Shown: positions 56,301 to 62,300 of the stretch, one piece after another
Numbering within the stretch: the stretch's first letter is position 1
Layout: each line of letters opens with the position of its first letter
Assembly (NCBI GenBank): GCA_964023205.1
Contig: OZ026844.1
Coordinates: forward strand, 32,039,326 to 32,103,325
Length of the DNA stretch: 64,000 nt
Source: Lutraria lutraria
Lineage: Eukaryota; Mollusca; Bivalvia; Venerida; Mactridae
Direction of reading: 5' to 3'
The notes under the pieces: model-generated
Databases searched by the model: none
What the model was told of the DNA's origin: nothing
Seen by the model: only the letters and a program-made list of their open reading frames with translations
Made by a program: the position numbers and the translations under genes

Positions 56301-59300
56301 AACACGTCTCCTTGCACAAAGGAGGAGCTGGAGGTACTATTGCTGTAAATTTTGAAATATTCAGAAAAATTATCTGTTTAAGTTCTCTTATAGAATAAAA
56401 TGTTAGCACTTTTTTGATGTACTAGTCAAAGGAGATATCTAGAATTCACTATTACTAGGTGTCTGCAGGTATAATTGGCCTATTATCTTTTATGAACTGC
56501 TTTTAAGTTTTGCACTGGTATTACTTTTAGGTGGAGTTATTGAATTAGCTGCTCACACCCTGTTACTAGATGGTAATCTAAATGTCAGGGGAGGTAATAG
56601 TGCTGGTACAAGAGCAGGCGGAGGAGGTGGTGGCAGTGTATATATTAAGGTAGTAAGATATATATCAGCTAAATTCACTGACTGAACCTTTGACAAGATA
56701 TTTAACTGAAATTCTACTTTTTAAAAATTTGTTTTTGGAAAGTTCATGATAAATTTAAAAAATGGTTTAATCAACTATATAAGTACAGTCAAACATGTGT
56801 AGCAGCCACCTCTGAATAAAGGCCACCATGTGAATATAGACCATTCTTAAAACTGTTCTTAATTATTTAAAACAAAATGACCTCCTAATAAAGGCTGTCT
56901 GTCAATGAAGGTCACATTTTGTCTTTCCCATGGATGGCCTCTGTTCACAGGTTTGACTGTAACAATATTTTGTTTATAAATTAGTTGAGTTTTTATACCC
57001 CTGCAAAAGAAGTTTGAGAGGGGGTATATTGGAGTCACTCTGTCAGTCGGTTGGTCGGTCCGTCAGTCCGCATAAAGTTTGTGGAGCGAACTACTTCCAC
57101 ATTTTTTATTTAAGCTATTGCAATGAAACTTCGTATATGTTATCACCATCAAGTGTAGATGTGCAAGACACAATTTTCATGCCCAGCGATGCACACATTG
57201 CAGAGTTATGTCCCCCTGAACTTAGCCGTATAGTGTACTATTGCAGTATTAGTGTCAAAGCGGTGGCGGGGGTATTAATCACCTCTGTGACAGCTCTAGA
57301 TTAAGCTATTGCAATGAAACTTGAAATATGTTATCACCATGAAGTGTAGATGTGCAAGACACAATTTTCATGCCCAGCGATTCACTCATTGCAGAGTTAT
57401 GTCCCTCTTAACTTAGCCTTATAGTGTACTATTGCAGTATTAGTGTCAAAGTGGCAATTACCTTTGGGAATAAATATTGTTTAAACTAAAGCAGCGGCAG
57501 GGGTATTAGTCACCACTGTGACAGCTCTAGTTTTGTCCTGTCATAATAATGCATGATCTGACAAAATGTTTGTACTTCAACAGGTTCAGAATATGACTGG
57601 TGATGGAAAAATACAAGCCTACGGTGGATCAGTGATTGACTTAACAAATAAAACTTGCCATGGTGGTGGTGGTGCAGGAGGCCGTGTGACAATATATTCT
57701 GTGGAATATCATTACTCTGGTAAGGTGACAGCATATGGGGGAACAGGATACGAGTGTGGAGGTGCTGGCACTGTGCTAAATATTGATACAAACAATGGAA
57801 CAAAGAAACTTACTGTTGATAATGCGAATGTGTGTACACCATTATCATCTAGAGTAGATTGGTCAAAACTGACTGAACAACACAGAGGACAACTAAGCTT
57901 CTACACCTGGCTCTTTGATAAAACAACTTCACATGAACATGTATTTGATGTATGTACATTTTGTATTGAATGAAATAATGTACAAATACTACTAGAACTA
58001 CTTTTAAAAAATGATTTTTTCCCAATTTCTTAAAAATGTGACATTCACTGACATAATATGAAATACTGTAGTATTGGACAGTCAAAGCATTTTCTTCTAG
58101 TATTTCTTGAGCTTTAACTGACTTAAATGAAAAATGATACTAATTTGGTTTCTTGTCCTCTGAGTATTATTCCAATATATAAGTAGTTGTAGTTTTTTTA
58201 ATGTTGACTAAATCATACTGTTGATATGGTGGAATAATGAGTAAGTGTGAAATTTCATAGCATTAATTGCTTTTACAGGAGGTTCATTTAAGCGGACAGG
58301 CACAACTTGCATTGTACAGGGCTCATGGAGATATTTACAAACAAAAAATAACAGTGAAGAAAACTTCAGGAGATAAAAGTGGCATCTGGCATGTTGGTAA
58401 GTTGCTTGTGGAGCCCAGTATTGTAACCTTTTTAATTTTATGCAACCTTTTAGCAAATTACAGCAATCTAACTTTCCTGTTAAAGCATTGTAGAATATTC
58501 TTTCATGATTTTTTAGATTATTATATATAATCTTTATTATAAGGTCCTTATCAAGAATTTGAAGCAATTCTCCCTGATGATAGCCCAGAGTTGCAGTTTG
58601 GTATAGTTGTATATGAGACTGGTGTTATGATGGCTGAACAAAGACTTACAGTGACTGGGATAGCTCTAGCCAACGAAGGTTCTTTACGAGGTGTTGAAGA
58701 TTTGGTCATTGGACCAAATGGAAAATTCATCATCAGGTAAATTGCTTATATTTAAAGTTTCATCACAGCCATTGTTCACATGAAATTTGTCTTTTAAAAA
58801 GGGCTGTAGGATTTCAACCCTTACATTTCTTTTGCTTTTTGATCAAAATAGTCATCTAAATATCTGTGTCAAGTAGCCTGGATAGTTTTACTGTAGATCT
58901 ATCTGAATATGATATAATTAAGATATCAAGAGTTCTATAGAAACATAATAGATATAAGTGGATGTATTCTTTTACTAGTGTTTTAGCATCTGGTTTTTGT
59001 GTTAAAATTTTACTAAATTATCATACTTTAAAAGTATGAATTTATGTTACAGACCTGATGCCAGTGGTAGTGTACCAGTGATCACATTTACATCAGTTAC
59101 TGTACAAGGTGGAGGTACTTTAGTCATTGAAACACAAGGTAATGGTTTGAAATTGGTGGGTACAGATTTTACAGTACAAAGTGGTGGAACAGTAGAAGCT
59201 GATAATCTACATATAGAAGCAAACACTCTTACTGTAGAAGACTCTGCATATATCAAGGCTGATAAACTGGTATGGATATATGCCTTTTTTTGTGTTAAAA

Positions 59301-62300
59301 CATGTGATAATAAATTTATCCACTTTTGAAGTTTTAATTCTTGATCATTTTATAAATGCATTAGTTGATTGTTGTATTTTGTACTTCTATTCTCTATATT
59401 TCTTGCCTGTGGACACTCTTATTAAATCCTGTAAAATGAAGCATATATTAGCTTAAGTGATATACCACAGGCTGTTCATACTGATGGAGGTCCTGGAGTG
59501 GGAGAAAATGGTAGAGGTGCTGGTCATGGTGGACAAGGTGGAAAAGCCACAAATGGGAATGCAACAACATACGGTGGAGGGATGTACTATGGCGATATGA
59601 TATCACCTTCATCCCCTGGCAGTGATGGAATTTTCAAAGATTTCACAAATGACATTACAGTGATTGGAGGAGGAATTCTGCAATTTCACATCTCAGGAGT
59701 TGTACATATTGATGGTAAACCGAACGGATCACTAAATTAAATGTTTTCATTTCTGCAATACAACTCTTTACATATCAAGCACATAAAATTTATGTTCATG
59801 CTTATACTTTGTATACTATCTCTATGTCATGAAACTGTCCTGCCTTGTAAGACCAGTGTGTAATGTGATTGACTGCTTTATATATAAAGAGGTCACAGAT
59901 TAAGTGGCATTTTGACTAAAATGTGCTGATATAATAACCATGATAACTGGTAAGCTATCTGCTTAATACCGTATTGATACAATATTGATATATATACCAT
60001 AAACACCCAAATTCATTATCAAGCATCCTTTCTTTTGAAATAGGTGTTCTGTCTGATTTACATGACTGCAGTAATGAAATAATTGTGACAGTTTGAATTA
60101 GTTTAGATATTTGTGTAATGTTGTATATGTCTTGATAGCCTGATAATTTAGTACATGAGTTTGGCATCTATTCTTTTTCATAAATTTTTGCTAGACTTCA
60201 GTTTGTAAGTTCTTACTGTAACATAATAGTATCAGAATGTATTTGTTGTGAAAGTGAATAAATTGGGAACATATTTGTAAAGATGTAATTCTTCTATGTA
60301 CAGGTGTCATCAGCAGCAATGGAGGTAATGGAGAAAGTCTTGCTGGTGGTGCCAGTGGTGGAAGTATTAAATTAAGTACTGCAACTTTCAATGGAAAAGG
60401 AAAAATCACTGCCAATGGAGGACAAGGTATGACCGATATTCTTTAGTTTCTTATGAAGTCGAATGCTGTAAGACTTCTGTGTTCAGTTTTGTTGTGAACA
60501 ATCTAAAATCCTTCGCTTCTGCCAAAGTCTTACATCATGTATCATGTTTCTATGTCTTACATCATATATCATGTTTCTATGTCTTACATCATGTATCATG
60601 TTTCTATGTCTTACATCATATATCATGTTTCTATGTCTTACATAATATATCATGTTTCTATGTCTTACATCATATATCATGTTTCTATGTCTTACATCAT
60701 GTATCATGTTTCTATGTCTTACATCATATATCATGTTTCTATGTCTTACATAATATATCATGTTTCTATGTCTTACATCATGTATCATGTTTCTATGTCT
60801 TACATCATATATCATGTTTCTATGTCTTACATCATATATCATGTTTCTATGTCTTACATCATGTATCATGTTTCTATGTCTTACATCATATATCATGTTT
60901 CTATGTCTTACATCATATATCATGTTTCTATGTCTTACATCATGTATCATGTTTCTATGTCTTACATCATATATCATGTTTCTATGTCTTACATCATATA
61001 TCATGTTTCTATGTCTTACATCATATATCATGTTTCTATGTCTTACATCATGTATCATGTTTCTATGTCTTACATCATATATCATGTTTCTATGTCTTAC
61101 ATCATATATCATGTTTCTATGTCTTACATCATGTATCATGTTTCTATGTCTTACATCATATATCATGTTTCTATGTCTTACATCATATATCATGTTTCTA
61201 TGTCTTACATCATATATCATGTTTCTATGTCTTACATCATATATCATGTTTCTATAAAGGTTCATCAACTACTGGAGGTGGTGCTGGTGGTAGAATTGCT
61301 ATTACATACACAGACTCTGAATATACAGGAACATATGTTGCCTATGGTGGTAGATCTACACACAGTACTGGTGGTGCTGGTACTGTCTATGTCAGTGCTA
61401 ATGGTAAAACAAAACTTTACATTGACAACAAGGAACCATATGATGTGCCTGTGAGTAAACTACTTTAATTGTCATTCTTTTATTATGTATTATACATCTA
61501 CTTAATATTTCTAAGGTTTGTGTCTCAGTTAGTTAGATTCTATTTTATGCATATTCTGTTTGCACAGCTTAAGTGTAATATATTATTTTAATCTTTCAGA
61601 AATCTTTGTCAGACTACTCTACCAGTGGTATCAAAAACTATGATAGTGGTAGGACATGGATATTGTTCCCAGGCGGTAATTCTTTCAGACTTGACCAAAT
61701 TTATCTCCTAAATGGAGTGCATGTTGCTTTGGAGCCAGTAACTCATTCAAGTACCACTTCTAGAAGTCTAACTGTAGACCATCTCTATGGTGATGGATTT
61801 GTGAATGATCGTCTTAGACTTGGTACAATTCATATTGGTCCGAAGCTGATCTTATCTGTAAGGTATGCATTTTCCGAATTCCTTGATCTTATAGACGAAG
61901 AAGTTATTTTTCCATTGGTTTAATTGTTGATTGTTGTTTATCTCACACAATCAAGTATGCTAAATGTAGTTTTTAAAAGTTCTTTTGGATCAAAACAAAA
62001 CTGATGAGTTATAAAATAGTTATGAAATGTGGAAGTGTTTAAATTAGCCATGTAATAATGATGTATGTCAACCTTACTTTTTTCATTGTATGATTTTTGG
62101 AAGTGTCTAGTGTTTGCTTAGTGATAGTGCTGTCTTATATGTATGTTTTATGTCGTTCTTTTGTCTTTTATATGTTAGTCTTTTGTCAATATCTTAAAAT
62201 TTAGAATTAGATATTTTGTACCTACATTTGTATATATCGTTCATGTATATCAAACAGAGCTGTAGACCTTTACTTCCCAGCAAGTGTTGTTGTGTATGAA

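Noticed and set aside
60527..61255. CRISPR-like array
   Set aside because: Units are directly adjacent with no unique spacers, in a eukaryotic intron.
60479..61468. Open frames of 329, 305, 165 (plus) and 261 (minus) codons across the minisatellite
   Set aside because: They arise because the 27 bp unit is a multiple of three and lacks stops. Exon 75 reads into a stop (after GTATGACCGATATTCTT) before reaching the array, so the repeat is intronic.
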